DNA of 64,000 bases, from NCBI GenBank assembly GCA_028583405.1, contig CM053253.1:14085112-14149111 (forward strand), read 5' to 3'. Source of the DNA: Pogonophryne albipinna (Eukaryota; Chordata; Actinopteri; Perciformes; Artedidraconidae). Within the stretch, counting starts at the first letter, position 1; each line of letters opens with the position of its first letter. Positions 50,622-63,084 of this stretch are shown one piece after another. The notes beneath the pieces were generated by a model. That model worked only from the letters and a program-made list of their open reading frames with translations, was not told the DNA's origin and did no database searches. The position numbers and the translations under genes are program-made.

Positions 50622-52883
50622 ACAACATCCTGAAAGCATGTGCTGCATCAGACAGTTGGACAACGGCCTTTTCTCAATGGAGCTTTGATTTTGCTCTCCT
50701 GTTTTCATCTTTGAAGTGCAAGGAAAGGAGATTCTATGTTCTATGAGGTTTAATAAGATGTATATTATAATGATCTACTCTATCCACTGGCTTGTTGATT
50801 TTCTTATGTGAAGTGTGTGTGTGATTAACAATCCATGATCATCAACCAGATGATTAATGAAATCAATACCAAAACTATGAGTCCACAATTACAGAATAAT
50901 TATCAATACAAAGTGATTATAATATTATATATTTGGACCTGTAATCCTTTTTTATCAATCACTCAGTCATGGCCTCAGTATTTGTACTTACTCACTATAT
51001 CGTCCCAATAGTTTTATGTAACTTTCATAAAATTTGCTGCCAATTCCACAAAACATTTTGTAACAAAATTATTGAGCAACATCATGAACTGAATTGAAAG
51101 CAATGTTTATGTCATTAGCTTTGTCTTTTGTGTATTGACTTCACCTATCCGTCCTATTTTTAATATTTCATATTACCAATAGAAATATGAAGAAAAGAAA
51201 CCAATCAAAATGCCACAGTTTCTGGATGTGTCCTATTAAGTGAGCGACAATATTGTTTGGTATTTATTGTGTAAGACAAGAAAAAGCATTACATCCGGAT
51301 GTTTGAGAAGCTGGAAGTAGGAAAATATGTTTGCGAATCATTGCAGCTTTAACAGATTTATCAATAATGAAAATCACATTCAGTTGCATTCCTTAACCGA
51401 ATGGTATCAAAGATTATTTTAAGATTTGCACGTGACGGATGGAGAACTCAAAAGTCATCTTGACAACCTCGGGACAGCTGATGTTATTTTTGCTGTTAAG
51501 GGTCTGATGATGTCTAACCCTCAATGTGAAATGTATGTGGGAGCTGGTGGTGTGGAAGGTGCCATGTCGTGGTCGCAGTGTTCCCTCTTCTCTATGGGTC
51601 ACTCAGCAAGAGAGTTCCTGTGGGCAGAGTGAGAGAGCATCACACTCTGCCCACACATTTGTCCTCGAAAAACCACAGTCATCTTCATATGCAAAAAAAA
51701 AAAAAGCTGAAGTCAGAAATTATAGCTGTGGCTGTTAACACAAGTTGTGTTTGTAATATAAAATGTTACTGTTAAGACATTTCTGCGTCTTAATGTAGCT
51801 AGGTTCGACAACCACAGAACTAATGATGGAAATATTTTAACTTTAACGCTCCTAAGACACGCTGAGGACTTTTGACGCCTACATTTTCTAAAATCCATGT
51901 GAAATAGTGAGGTTTCCATCCAAATGTATTACACATTTAACCAAATTTCGAGGGAAATTGGCAGAAAATATTGCAAATAAATCTTGTTTTTTCCCCCCAC
52001 AACCATTATGCAATTATAAGATTGAAATTATTCCAGTCCTCCAGTATGAAAACCAGCAGATTAACCTTTTATGGTTAAAAGCGATGGACAAAACATTTTT
52101 GGGAGCTTTTTCCCTTTTATAATATATAGTAAAACTGAAGATAGCTACGACATGTGGAGAGAAAGGGCATGACATGGAGCAAAGAGTCGTGAGTCCGATA
52201 CCAACCCGGCCGCTGTGGTCAGGTTGATAACATTTCTAACAAAGCTTCCTTCGCACCATGTCTATTCCACACTATTAGCACACCTCAAGGCATTAACAGC
52301 AAATCTCCTGTGCTTCCATGTGTCTCTCTGGAAAGAAAGTCATACACTATTCATAAGGGCTGAATCGTTGTGTATTATTTATTAGAGAGGTCCTTGTCTG
52401 AGGCTTTTATAAACTCAGGGTGGATACCTTTTAGACACTATTTGTTTTTAGTTTAAAACATCAACTTGTAAAACATACTCCATTACAAGTTGGTCATGCA
52501 ATTAATGATAACTTAATTAAAAGTTCATAACTATTATCAGATAAATGTATGTAAAGTATTACATGTATACGTACTGTTTCAGTAACTTAGTTTAGTGTTA
52601 CTGAGGAGCCAAAGTCCAGGAAGGTTGTGAACCGTTGTGTTAATCTTGTGTTAATCTTGTTAACCCCTGTAAACGAGAAGACTCATGAAGTGGCACTTTT
52701 TTTTTCTCCAATTATACCATCCATTATACCATCATAATTTAGTACCGCTAATTCTATATTGTATATATTTTCGTATGTTACTTTACAGTATTGTTTCTCT
52801 GCTGATAGGAGTAATATGTTTCAGTTGTAGGATTCATCTTTGAGAACCAGGTTGTAAAATTATCCTCGCACTTACTTTGGCTT

Positions 52884-52898
52884 CCAGTAGAGGGCAGC
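52884..52898 (+). promoter_or_regulatory. CTCF-type motif (plus)
   Basis: CCAGTAGAGGGCAGC is a full match to the CTCF core consensus. It lies 1.9 kb upstream of the rhodopsin start codon and points towards it. Confidence 0.6.
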
Positions 52899-52904
52899 AA
52901 AACA

Positions 52905-52952
52905 CTTATAAATGTGCCACAGGCGAGCAGAGGCTCTTCAGCTCAACAACAG
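52905..52952 (+). promoter_or_regulatory. Possible TATA box and short noncoding exon
   Basis: CTTATAAATG (52905-52914) is followed about 40 bases later by CAACAACAG and GTATGT, a consensus splice donor. This could be a small upstream exon. There is no transcript evidence, the exon would be very short, and the rhodopsin coding sequence does not need it. Confidence 0.2.
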
Positions 52953-54618
52953 GTATGTCCTGAATTACTCCTGGCTCTGTAAATCCTTTGCAGCATGTGG
53001 ATAAACAAGTGGTGTCGAGTTTGTACCTCTCGCGTATCTTCTACTGGCCCTTATCTGTGCTGTTCTTTATATACATTTTTCTTACAGTTTGATGGCTTTA
53101 GTTTAACTTATGTATTGTATTGCCCAATATTGAGGTATTGCTTTTTTTTAGAACACACATATCACTATTCCGTGTCATTTATCGATCAATATATACTACC
53201 AAAACCTCCCAAAGAGCATAGTGGTGTCTAAAACCTGATTTATTTTCTCATATTGGCTGGAATTATTTTACTGGAATCAAGAATTCACCGTCCTATGAGC
53301 AGCTGTATGTGAGACTTGACTCATTACATTGAAGGGTTTCCATTACATATTTTTGTCAGTATGGGGGTATGTGTGTATGTGATGGCCAAAACGTCAAGAG
53401 GTAACTTTAGAAAGAGAAAATGCAAGCCATTCACTGAAAATGCTTCAACGTGGCTTAAACATGACTTTCTATGGTCACTTACACCATAACAGGCCGTCAA
53501 AGAGAACCAGCTGCTTCTTCATAAATACTTTAACTAAGTCATGGATTGTTAAAGTTTTATTTTGACGTGCAAATAATACAAAATATTTAAAAGAACAGAT
53601 CAAATCTAAAGAAGGCAACAACCCACTGAGCAATAGTGACGCTCTGCAACATTAAATCCATTACAGGCCTGTGAAAGTAATACACCCCTAAGCCCCAAAT
53701 CTCTTTAATACAACACCCAGTAGGAAAGTACTAAGCTCTTTACCGATAGCTAAGATGCGCCAGCACTCAGCAACACTAGTGCCTCTGCTTTATATTCAGT
53801 ACAGTACAAATTGAATACAGGTGACCATATATTTGAAGACATTTTTGAGGTTATCGTTTGCTACTATCATGGCCAGGACACTACTGTGCAAGAATATTGA
53901 AATTGAAATCTCTATAAAGAATATCTGTGGTTAAACATGGCTTGCATTGCAGCTAAAACGTCGGCCTGAAATGCATTTCAACTTTTAGAAATATCTACAG
54001 AATGATAAGTATTTACTTTATCACACTCTTTAGCATATTGGACTGGAAACAAAACAAGCACATACAACATCACTGTGGGTTTTCAGAAATTGTAAAAGTC
54101 CTTTGTCCCTATTTAAAAAAACATTTCTTCTAAAACTAAAAATGAAAAAAAAAATTGCAAAATTATTATTAATTTAAAAAAGTGTAGCAGTACTGAACAG
54201 CTCTTTGTCATTAGTAAAAATCTGGCATATTGTTTGTTTTTCAGAAGATATGAGTGATTTTGGTGTTTCATATAGACTAGAGTTCATACTTTTTTAATGC
54301 ACCTATTAATATTTGAAAATCTATGATCGCCTACGTCTGGACTTTTTCGCTTTGGGAGTTGGGAGCATCTGAAGGAAATTCATGCAAATATGGGGAGACC
54401 CCGACTGTTTTATGTTCCCAGAAAAAGTAGCCCTAAATAGTATCTTTTAAATGAAATGCACATGAAAAGGTTACTTTTTAAGCATGAGGTACTTAAAAAA
54501 GCAGTTATCAATATCTCCATAATATGCATGAGCAGGTGTAACCTTGATATCTTGATGAGTTGTCAGATATGTTTGCAGTGGCTGCTGGATTAGATATTAA
54601 CTTTGGCCTAAATCACGT

Positions 54619-54666
54619 TATGCTGACAGACATACAAATGGATAATCCAAGGTGTGCCTTTAAAAG
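54619..54666 (+). promoter_or_regulatory. Rhodopsin proximal promoter
   Basis: In order: TGCTGA (54621-54626), half of the NRL response element; GGATAATCC (54640-54648), whose inverse GGATTATCC is a CRX/OTX site; and TTTAAAAG (54659-54666), a TATA-like box. NRL, CRX and TATA in this order within ~140 bases of the start codon is the known arrangement of rod opsin promoters. The start codon lies 93 bases after the TATA-like box, giving a 5' UTR of roughly 65 bases. Confidence 0.7.
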
Positions 54667-54758
54667 CCAGACCTTGGCCACCAGGATCCACATGTACCAG
54701 GGTCCTCTCCATCCAAGAAACAAAACTGAAGGGCTGATTGAAACCGCAAGCCGCAAAC

Positions 54759-55817
54759 ATGAACGGGACAGAGGGACCATTTTTTTACATCCCTATGGTT
54801 AACACCACTGGCATTGTCAGGAGTCCTTATGAATACCCTCAGTACTACCTTGTCAACCCAGCAGCTTACGCCGCCCTGGGTGCCTACATGTTCTTCCTCA
54901 TCCTTGTTGGCTTCCCCATCAACTTCCTCACTCTGTTCGTCACCATCCAACACAAGAAGCTGCGTACCCCTCTAAACTACATCCTGCTGAACCTTGCTGT
55001 AGCTGACCTCTTCATGGTGTTTGGAGGATTCACCACCACCATGTACAGCTCTATGCACGGCTACTTCGTCCTAGGACGCCTCGGCTGCAATCTTGAAGGA
55101 TTCTTTGCTACCCTTGGTGGCGAGATTGCCCTCTGGTCACTGGTTGTCCTGGCTATTGAAAGGTGGATCGTTGTCTGCAAGCCCATCAGTAGCTTCCGCT
55201 TCGGGGAGGATCACGCAATCATGGGTTTGGCCTTCGCTTGGGTGATGGCTTCAGCTTGTGCTGTGCCCCCTCTTGTCGGCTGGTCTCGTTACATCCCTGA
55301 GGGCATGCAGTGCTCATGTGGAATCGACTACTACACACGTGCAGAAGGATTCAACAATGAGTCCTTTGTTATCTACATGTTTACCTGTCACTTCATGGTC
55401 CCAATGTGTATCATTTCTTTCTGCTACGGCCGTCTACTCTGTGCTGTCAAAGAGGCTGCTGCTGCCCAGCAGGAGTCTGAGACCACCCAGAGGGCTGAGA
55501 AGGAAGTCAGCCGGATGGTAGTAATGATGGTCATGGCCTTCCTGGTGTCTTGGCTTCCCTATGCCGGTACGGCCTGGTGGATCTTCTGCAATCAAGGAGC
55601 TGAGTTCGGACCACTCTTCATGACCATCCCGTCCTTCTTTGCCAAGAGTTCCTGCGTCTACAACCCAATGATCTACATCTGCATGAACAAGCAGTTCCGC
55701 CACTGCATGATCACCACCTTGTGCTGCGGTAAAAATCCATTTGAGGAGGAGGAAGGAGCGTCCTCTACTAAGACCGAGGCTTCGTCTGTATCCACGAGCT
55801 CGGTGTCTCCTGCATAA
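54759..55817 (+). CDS. rh1: Rod rhodopsin, intronless (352 aa)
   Basis: Rod photoreceptor visual pigment: a seven-helix G-protein-coupled receptor that binds 11-cis-retinal and activates transducin in outer-segment discs. The true start is ATG at 54759 (MNGTEGP); a TTG seven codons upstream is in frame but is not a start. Diagnostic residues by bovine numbering, which align without gaps to 296: N2 and N15 glycosylation sites, disulfide C110-C187, counterion E113, E122, E134-R135-W136, E181, W265, chromophore lysine K296, NPMIY at 302-306, palmitoylated C322/C323, Ser/Thr-rich tail for phosphorylation, and a final VSPA of the VxPx ciliary-targeting type. There are no introns, as known for ray-finned-fish rhodopsin. 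Tuning sites: D83, E122, F261, A269, with serine at 292. The reading frame is intact and GC-rich at third positions. Confidence 0.98.
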   Translation: MNGTEGPFFYIPMVNTTGIVRSPYEYPQYYLVNPAAYAALGAYMFFLILVGFPINFLTLFVTIQHKKLRTPLNYILLNLAVADLFMVFGGFTTTMYSSMHGYFVLGRLGCNLEGFFATLGGEIALWSLVVLAIERWIVVCKPISSFRFGEDHAIMGLAFAWVMASACAVPPLVGWSRYIPEGMQCSCGIDYYTRAEGFNNESFVIYMFTCHFMVPMCIISFCYGRLLCAVKEAAAAQQESETTQRAEKEVSRMVVMMVMAFLVSWLPYAGTAWWIFCNQGAEFGPLFMTIPSFFAKSSCVYNPMIYICMNKQFRHCMITTLCCGKNPFEEEEGASSTKTEASSVSTSSVSPA

Positions 55818-56121
55818 AAGGGCCGTTGACACAGGCTCCATGATCCAATATCGAAGAAGAAGACTTCTGCTCCCCTGGTAAAACGACTGAAGGCTAACGT
55901 CTACAGAAATAACTCCTTTTTGTATTTTTACAAATGTGTTGGTTCAACCTAAAGACAGTTGCAGGAAAGGTCTGGCCATAACAGAGTTGTTCTGTATTTG
56001 CAGAATATCCAACTTAAAAATGTATTTTTTCCAAGAGGAAAGGGAAAAAACCTTTTTACAGTTGGATCATATGATACTGGCTTATTTTTAAATTTAGACG
56101 CATGTTACCAAGGTAATGTAA

Positions 56122-56127
56122 AATAAA
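56122..56127 (+). terminator. rh1: Polyadenylation signal of rhodopsin
   Basis: AATAAA about 305 bases after the stop codon, followed by GCACTTTGC and a GT/T-rich stretch. This is the first canonical signal downstream of rh1. The 3' UTR would be about 330 bases. Confidence 0.65.
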
Positions 56128-56149
56128 ACGCACTTTGCAAATGACTCAT

Positions 56150-59100
56150 TCTGTTGCATGTTTTATTTAAAATGTGTGGGGCAAAAGAGCTTTTATAGTA
56201 CAACTAGTGCTCTTCTGATACAGAGCTTTTTGGTGCGGATATTTGGGAGATAGAAAAATTGAGAATAGCGTTTTAATTTATTTTGTAGCGGCATCTGCAT
56301 TGTTACTCCTAGTGTTATTTCAATCACAGGGCACCTTGAATTTAAGAATTGGCATACCTAAGGGATTATGACATTATTAATCAGGGATGATTATAGATGT
56401 GACACCAATTTTGTAGTTAACCTTTATTTAATGTGATTAATATTTGTCATTAGATTAGGATTATCGGATAACAGTATTATCAAGAGACACCTTGATGCAA
56501 AGGTTATGGAATGGAAACAATGACTTACTTATAAACTTACAATGTATTTATTCACAGGGGGAGTATACTATATGATATAATGCTTTACATTAATAAACTC
56601 TTAAAATGTCCTAAGAGCTGTCAGTGATTCAGTTTATAGTGTAATAATAAACCATTTGTTACATTTTTGTATTTTGCTTACAAATGCAAAATACTTGAAC
56701 TTTAAAAAAGTGCTACCAGTTATGATTGCTAACAAATACTTAACATTAAAAAATACTTAAATATGTCCTCTTTGCTGTATACTGTAGTGTGTTTTACATT
56801 ATTTAGTCAAAGTCCTTAGGCAGGCAGCTAATAAGTGCCCTCTGGGGGGACTTAGAGAAAAGTATTACTGAAGGATCAGTTTTCGGAAGAATCCTTGGGA
56901 AAGTTGTACATTTCTCAATCAGTATTCAGAATAAAGATGAAAACCTATTTAGAGTATTAGATATGCATATTAACAACAAGTTTTCCTGTTGTATTAGATG
57001 TGCATATTAGATAGATATTACGGTTAGTTTATCAATGAGACCCACTTGAGATCTGCACAGGTTCATGGATTCAATATTTCACAGATGTAGCGTTAAATTG
57101 TACCACTAAGATGAAAGACGTTAACTCGTGTGATGACGTAATTTCTCCCACTCAGTTCCTGGTTGTGCAGTATGCCAGACTCGAACAAAATAAACCCTAA
57201 GATCTCTCCAGTAATGACCTTCATGTGTACTGTAGCTATAGCAACCATTTTACCAGTGGAGCTTTCATGGAATACAGATTTACTTCAGAGCAGTCTGAAG
57301 TAAAGCTTAATGGAGAGAAAAAATCAATCACTCGCTGCTTAAATTTAGAACTAAAAAAGAAAAAAGACATGCTCTAACATTTTAATGAAGGTAATTAAAG
57401 AGTATTGGATGGATGACAACTTATACTTTACTGTTCTCACATGCAAAATACCATTCGAAACCAGTTTTAATATTAGTATGGTTCGGAACAGTGTTCATTA
57501 ATCTGTCAATTTGTACTATCATTATTATTATTATTATTACACTGCACCATTTGAAGTAATGAAGTATCAGTGGAATGATTAGTGTTATTGCAACAATGAC
57601 TACTATCGTAACAATAACAAAATAATACCTCCAGGAGTGTAAGGAGGGAGACAGTGTTGTAGACAAGAAAAGCCATGCGGTTGACAGCCCATACTTTAAC
57701 ATCTTTAAATGTTTTACATTTCCATGTTACTATTTTGATTTAAGTTTGAACCGTTGTAAAGTCATTATTAAATGTAGTACATTCTCCTCCAGTGTCGATC
57801 TTCAATAAAAGAAAGTCTCTAAAGTTGCATATTAAAACGAAGTGTGACCAGGAGTGACACACCAGAGTGATTTGATCAAAAAGATTGATCAAACTCTCCA
57901 GAGAGACATTACTGAAAAACGGTTGTGCAGAAATATGAAATCCTTTTGAATTTGTATGGAAAACTTTATTTGATAATAAAAATAGCATTCACAGACTTCT
58001 TTTGATAGCTACATATACATTGTAATCCATCTCAAGGAAAGAAGCTGGATAAGTCCACATCTACTTGTACTTAGACTAATGTTATGTATAGCTTCATGGG
58101 TCAAATAAAGCTATGAACAATGTAGTATTTATATATGCATAGTTTTATAAAAAAGATTGGCCCATATACATGTACTGCTTTTATCAACACAGAGACAGCA
58201 TTATGTCCGGAGCACATTGCAAGAAATAATGCTTGAAGAACACAGACTGCATACAAGTGCTTTATAATACAAAGGCAGGCTAACCATCGAGAGAGATTCA
58301 AACCATCAAACAGTTTCTGATTGACCAAATACAGTCTTTTAAAATGTCTTTACATACCTGATCCAGAGTAAATTAACATATTTCCCATAAATCATCAGGT
58401 CCATTTCAGAGATATAAACACAATATCACATTCCTCACTGCTGAGGTTTTTCATAAATGTCTCTTTTGTACAAGAAAAAGGCAACATTTTAATCCTTGAC
58501 AGGTTCCTAATAGTTACACTGGAAAATTCTTTACAGGTGATGGCCAACAGGTTAACTTCTTAAATGTATTTCCTTTTTTTTCTACTTTTTTGTTAATACA
58601 GTACCATGGCGACAACAGTGATCAAACAATGCATTTGTTGTGGTTTATCCAATATATTTTAGTTTTTTTTTAATGAAACATAAAACGGAGAATACACACA
58701 AACACATTATAAAGCAGCAGTCAGACTCCAGTGGCGTGACAGCATGGCTCAGCATGGCAGATTGGTTGTCTCCTGTACCGCGACTCCATATTTACCAACA
58801 CAAGAAACCACATCAGCTCTTTGTGTCAGGACCCAGGAGGTGGTCGGTGCGCAGTGTGGTTACCATGGGGACAGGGCTAACACTTACTGTGGGAGTACAG
58901 TGCATGTTTCTTATCGATTATTCTCGCTCAGACCTATCAGATAAAGTGGTTAAACTACACTTAAATTTACACATGCATCTTGCACAGGATTAACTTACAC
59001 ATTTGTGTTTTAATTTTTTTTTGGCATATTTGAAAAATCATATTTTATGGCAGCTTCAAGCTGGTATTGTGGCAAAATGCAGACTCATATTAAGTACAAT

Positions 59101-60062
59101 TTATCTATTTTCTTTTAAACAAATTTTGATTTTTCCACAACAGTCTACCAAAACCGTTTTGCCTGTATTTAAAAGTGAGTCGGGTTACTTCCCTGCTACA
59201 TCAGTTCAAACTGGGAAACAATGTGAGTATTCATTTTTATTTTAAAATCCTCCTCCAAGGGATCAATTATTAACAACATTGCCAATTTTGTCTGATCTCT
59301 ATTCTTAATTTTAGAAGTGTATGTGTGTGTGTGTATTTAGGCAAAGGAGGGTGAGCTGCCACACATTTCAGGGATGCAACACAAGTAAGGGTACAGCATG
59401 CTTTTCCAGGTACAGTGTGCACTTCTACCTTGGTCCTCAAGAAATTGAGCTTGCTCAATATGTGCCAAATTAAAAATAAATAGTGAGCAAATGACACAGT
59501 CATATATTAATTATATAATTATCACTCTAGTTTCACCATCAGATCTTAAATTTAGATTTTTGCCTGAAGTCCAACGTGACTTTCACTTGTGAACCATCAG
59601 TGTCTTGTGCTATAGTTTGTTCAGTAAAGCAATTCAGGAATGGAACAGACATCTAAAAACAAGTTGAAAACAAGCTTAGTAGTTAGAAGATACCACAACT
59701 GGAAGCATGTTTCATACCTCTGAGGGAACAAATATTTAGATTCAGCAATGCCTACAAAAAGCAATATCACTGATTTCATATGCAGGCACATACAATACCT
59801 TTATTATAGTACAACAACCTCTGTTATGTTCAAAATAATTCTAACAATGACGAAACAACCAGTATGAACTGATAATAGGATTGTACTCCTGCTGTTTTAT
59901 GAATCTCTGGGTAGGATCACAAGTAGTTAAGTTAATCAAATCATTCAAATAAATCGGTCAACCAAATGAAGCACAAGAGTTAGTATCCTCAGAAGTCCAA
60001 TTCCAGTGTATGGTACATAGTTTGCACAGATAGAGGAGAGAGTGGCGAGGGGGGTCTCTGCT
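56150..60062. other. Convergent intergenic region between rh1 and magi1, including the magi1 3' UTR
   Basis: No coding exon is seen between the rhodopsin polyadenylation signal and the magi1 stop. The right part should hold the magi1 3' UTR (minus strand). Minus-strand AATAAA signals occur near 59798 and 59240, among others. A small ATT repeat lies near 57522-57538. Confidence 0.5.
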
Positions 60063-61153
60063 CTAGATGCTGAGGTCTTTGGGGGTTTCTTTGTACAGCC
60101 TTCTCTTGGGCTCAGGGAGCTGGTTTGGGCTGCGGCCTGCTGCGTTATTGTTATGGCCCGTGTTGTTGTAGGCAGCATTGTTGTGTGCAGCGTTGTTCTT
60201 CATCATGCCGTAGTAATCCTTCAGTCTGGGTGCTGCTGCATAGTTCAGCTCCTCCCGGCTGTAGTTGCTGTCAGGGGAAGAGTCCCGCTCAACTCGGTAT
60301 CGTCGCTCCGGTGTCCCGTTCATCGGAAATCTCTCCTGCCTGCTCTCTGGCGAAGAGTCTCTCAGGAGGTTGCCGTTCTTTGTGGCTCTCTCACATGTAC
60401 GACCCCTGGAAAGAGACAAGGAATCCCCGTTGTTGTTGGTCCGCTCTGGGGTGGTGGCCTCCTTGACTTGTCTAGGCGTCTGCGGGTCCTTGAGGAGCCT
60501 CCGCTCGTAGAACTTGCGTTCAGGGGTGGCTGCAAGGAACCCGCCATCGTCGTACTCCCTCTCAGGTGTGCGGTCGCGATGTGCTCGCTCTGCCCTGCGG
60601 TCCATGGACTTGGCCCGCCGGCGATCAGGAGAAGGGGCACGCTTTGATGTTGGAGAGCGGTCAAGGGACCCGCGACGTTGCCGGGACCTCCCGTCCAAAG
60701 TAGAGCTGCTGTTTGAGAGCTCTCGCCCCCTCAGTTTCTGGGCAGCTGCAGCCTTTTTCCCCGAGCTGTCTTTTCTCAGAGTCTTCAGGAGTTTAGAGAT
60801 GCCGCTCTCTGAATCGGATTTCTTGACTTTGCGGCCTCGGCTCTTCTTATTGTCACTGCTACTGCTGTGACCATCTTCTGGAGACGGCTGTCTGGGGGAA
60901 CTTTGACTGTGATTGTTATTCCAGGTGTGATGATGGTGGGGATTAAATTGCCGGCCTTGGTAGTCCATCTGATCTGACCCAGCCCTGTCCCTTGCTCGGC
61001 CACACGCAGCCTCCTCCTGGCGTGATGGTTTGTGAAGGTCTGGTGGATAACTGGACTCCAATGAGGTGTGATATCGGCTGTTAGGCGGCAGCGTTCTCAC
61101 TTCCGGAGTGTTTTGTGCCCCGGGTGTGGGAGGGTGCCCGTCACTGCTGCCGT
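60063..61153 (-). CDS. magi1: MAGI1, last coding exon (long C-terminus)
   Basis: Terminal exon of the membrane-associated guanylate kinase with inverted domain order, a tight-junction scaffold. The acceptor CTCCTGCAG precedes 61153; a G carried from the previous exon completes an Asp codon. The frame reads DGSSDGHPPTPG..., then SLESSYPPDLHKPSRQE, like vertebrate MAGI1, and ends at TAG (60063-60065). The tail is disordered and basic: poly-His (HHHH), SDSESG, repeated SPDRRR/TPERR units typical of MAGI1, an Asn-rich stretch (NNAAHNNAAYNN), and the C-terminus ETPKDLSI, ending in DLSI like mammalian MAGI1. About 362 residues in this exon. The methionine-less start at 61100 is a GTG codon inside the exon. 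Confidence 0.93.
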
Positions 61154-61829
61154 CTGCAGGAGAGGAGAAAGAAAGAGGAGCTTGTTGACTAGAAATACCT
61201 TATTAGATGAATGAGGTTGAGGAATACTTGTACATCAACATTTTACATTTATTGTATTCAGCAGACATGGCTTTCCTTGTTGGTTCATGGTTGCTCTCGC
61301 ATTGACATGACAGCAAATCAATGCAGAGATTTATGGATGTCATGCATACATGTGCTCTTTCATATACTGAGTATATATCCCATGAAACAATCAGGCTTAT
61401 CTAAATTGATCTATAAACATAAAATGCATTGAAGTGATGAATCACTTCAATATGATTTCTCTATAGGGCTGCGGAGACACAAGGTGATGTCAGCAAGACA
61501 TCGGCAAGTGTAGGGCAGGGGTTATCAATGGCACAGCAGACACCTAGGAAATCATTCAAAACAAATATGGTGCATCATCGGGAGGAACAAACTCAAAGCA
61601 AAAAAAGAGTGTGTTGGTTGCAGGTCTGCCAAATTAGAGACGGGTTGCTATGGTAGCAGCATGGGAAGTGGCATTAAATTAGTCCCAGTAAAAAATAATC
61701 TGGTGTGGGGCTGGGGGAGGGTTTGTGTGTGTACAGATTTAAGTTAAATTGAGTTGAATTCAGGCATGACACGACATAAAGCATGCACACTGTCAACACA
61801 CCTGCGCGCAAACACACACAGAGTGGGAT
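61154..61829 (-). other. magi1: magi1 intron
   Basis: Intron sequence upstream (minus strand) of the last exon, with a polypyrimidine tract and CAG at its end. No other exon is visible. A minus-strand AATAAA near 61245-61250 could serve the short alternative transcript. Confidence 0.6.
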
Positions 61830-62014
61830 TCAGGTAGGTATGAGCTGGAAGGAAGGGTGGATCAAATCGAAAGGAAAAAGATGACAGGGCGAGTGAGTTG
61901 GGACAGACTTTTGGCTACAAACCGTGGTCTGATTTTGGCCCATTAGGTAGAAACAGGGCTCTCCCATCTTGTCATTCCTCATTGTACCAACAGCGAGATG
62001 AGGAGCCATCATCG
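61830..62014 (-). CDS. magi1: MAGI1 alternative terminal exon (short C-terminus)
   Basis: After a good acceptor (TTCCTCCTCTCCAG) the sequence from 62014, joined to the phase-1 G of the PDZ exon, gives AMMAPHLAVGTMRNDKMG followed by EPCFYLMGQNQTT. This resembles the alternative C-terminus known for MAGI1 isoforms (an MRNEKLGEPCFYLMG-type sequence, from memory). The frame continues to TGA at 61830, giving 61 residues. A possible donor (ACG then GTTTGT, about 61920) could instead splice the exon onward. Using this exon removes the basic tail and the DLSI end. Confidence 0.75.
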
Positions 62015-62821
<807 letters not shown>

Positions 62822-62928
62822 CTAAAAGGGAGAGGCCAAGTTATTATCATAGCTATTTAATGGATGAGTAGATTCATAGAAGAGAGAAACGAGAGTTATA
62901 AACTAAGTAGTGACACATGCAGATTTTA

Positions 62929-63084
<156 letters not shown>

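Larger units (their letters stand above)
49579..54618. other. Upstream intergenic region of rhodopsin
   Basis: No coding exon recognised over 5 kb. It contains two CTCF-type motifs and a possible TATA-plus-donor arrangement (listed separately). A short repeat ATTATACCATC occurs twice near 52710-52735. Distal rhodopsin enhancers could lie here but none is recognisable by sequence alone. Confidence 0.5.

Noticed and set aside
54738..54758. Upstream extension of rhodopsin by seven codons
   Set aside because: The first codon is TTG. The conserved opsin N-terminus MNGTEG starts at the ATG at 54759.
60042..60647. 201-residue plus-strand frame over the magi1 last exon
   Set aside because: Antisense to a strongly supported MAGI1 coding exon with matching splice phase.
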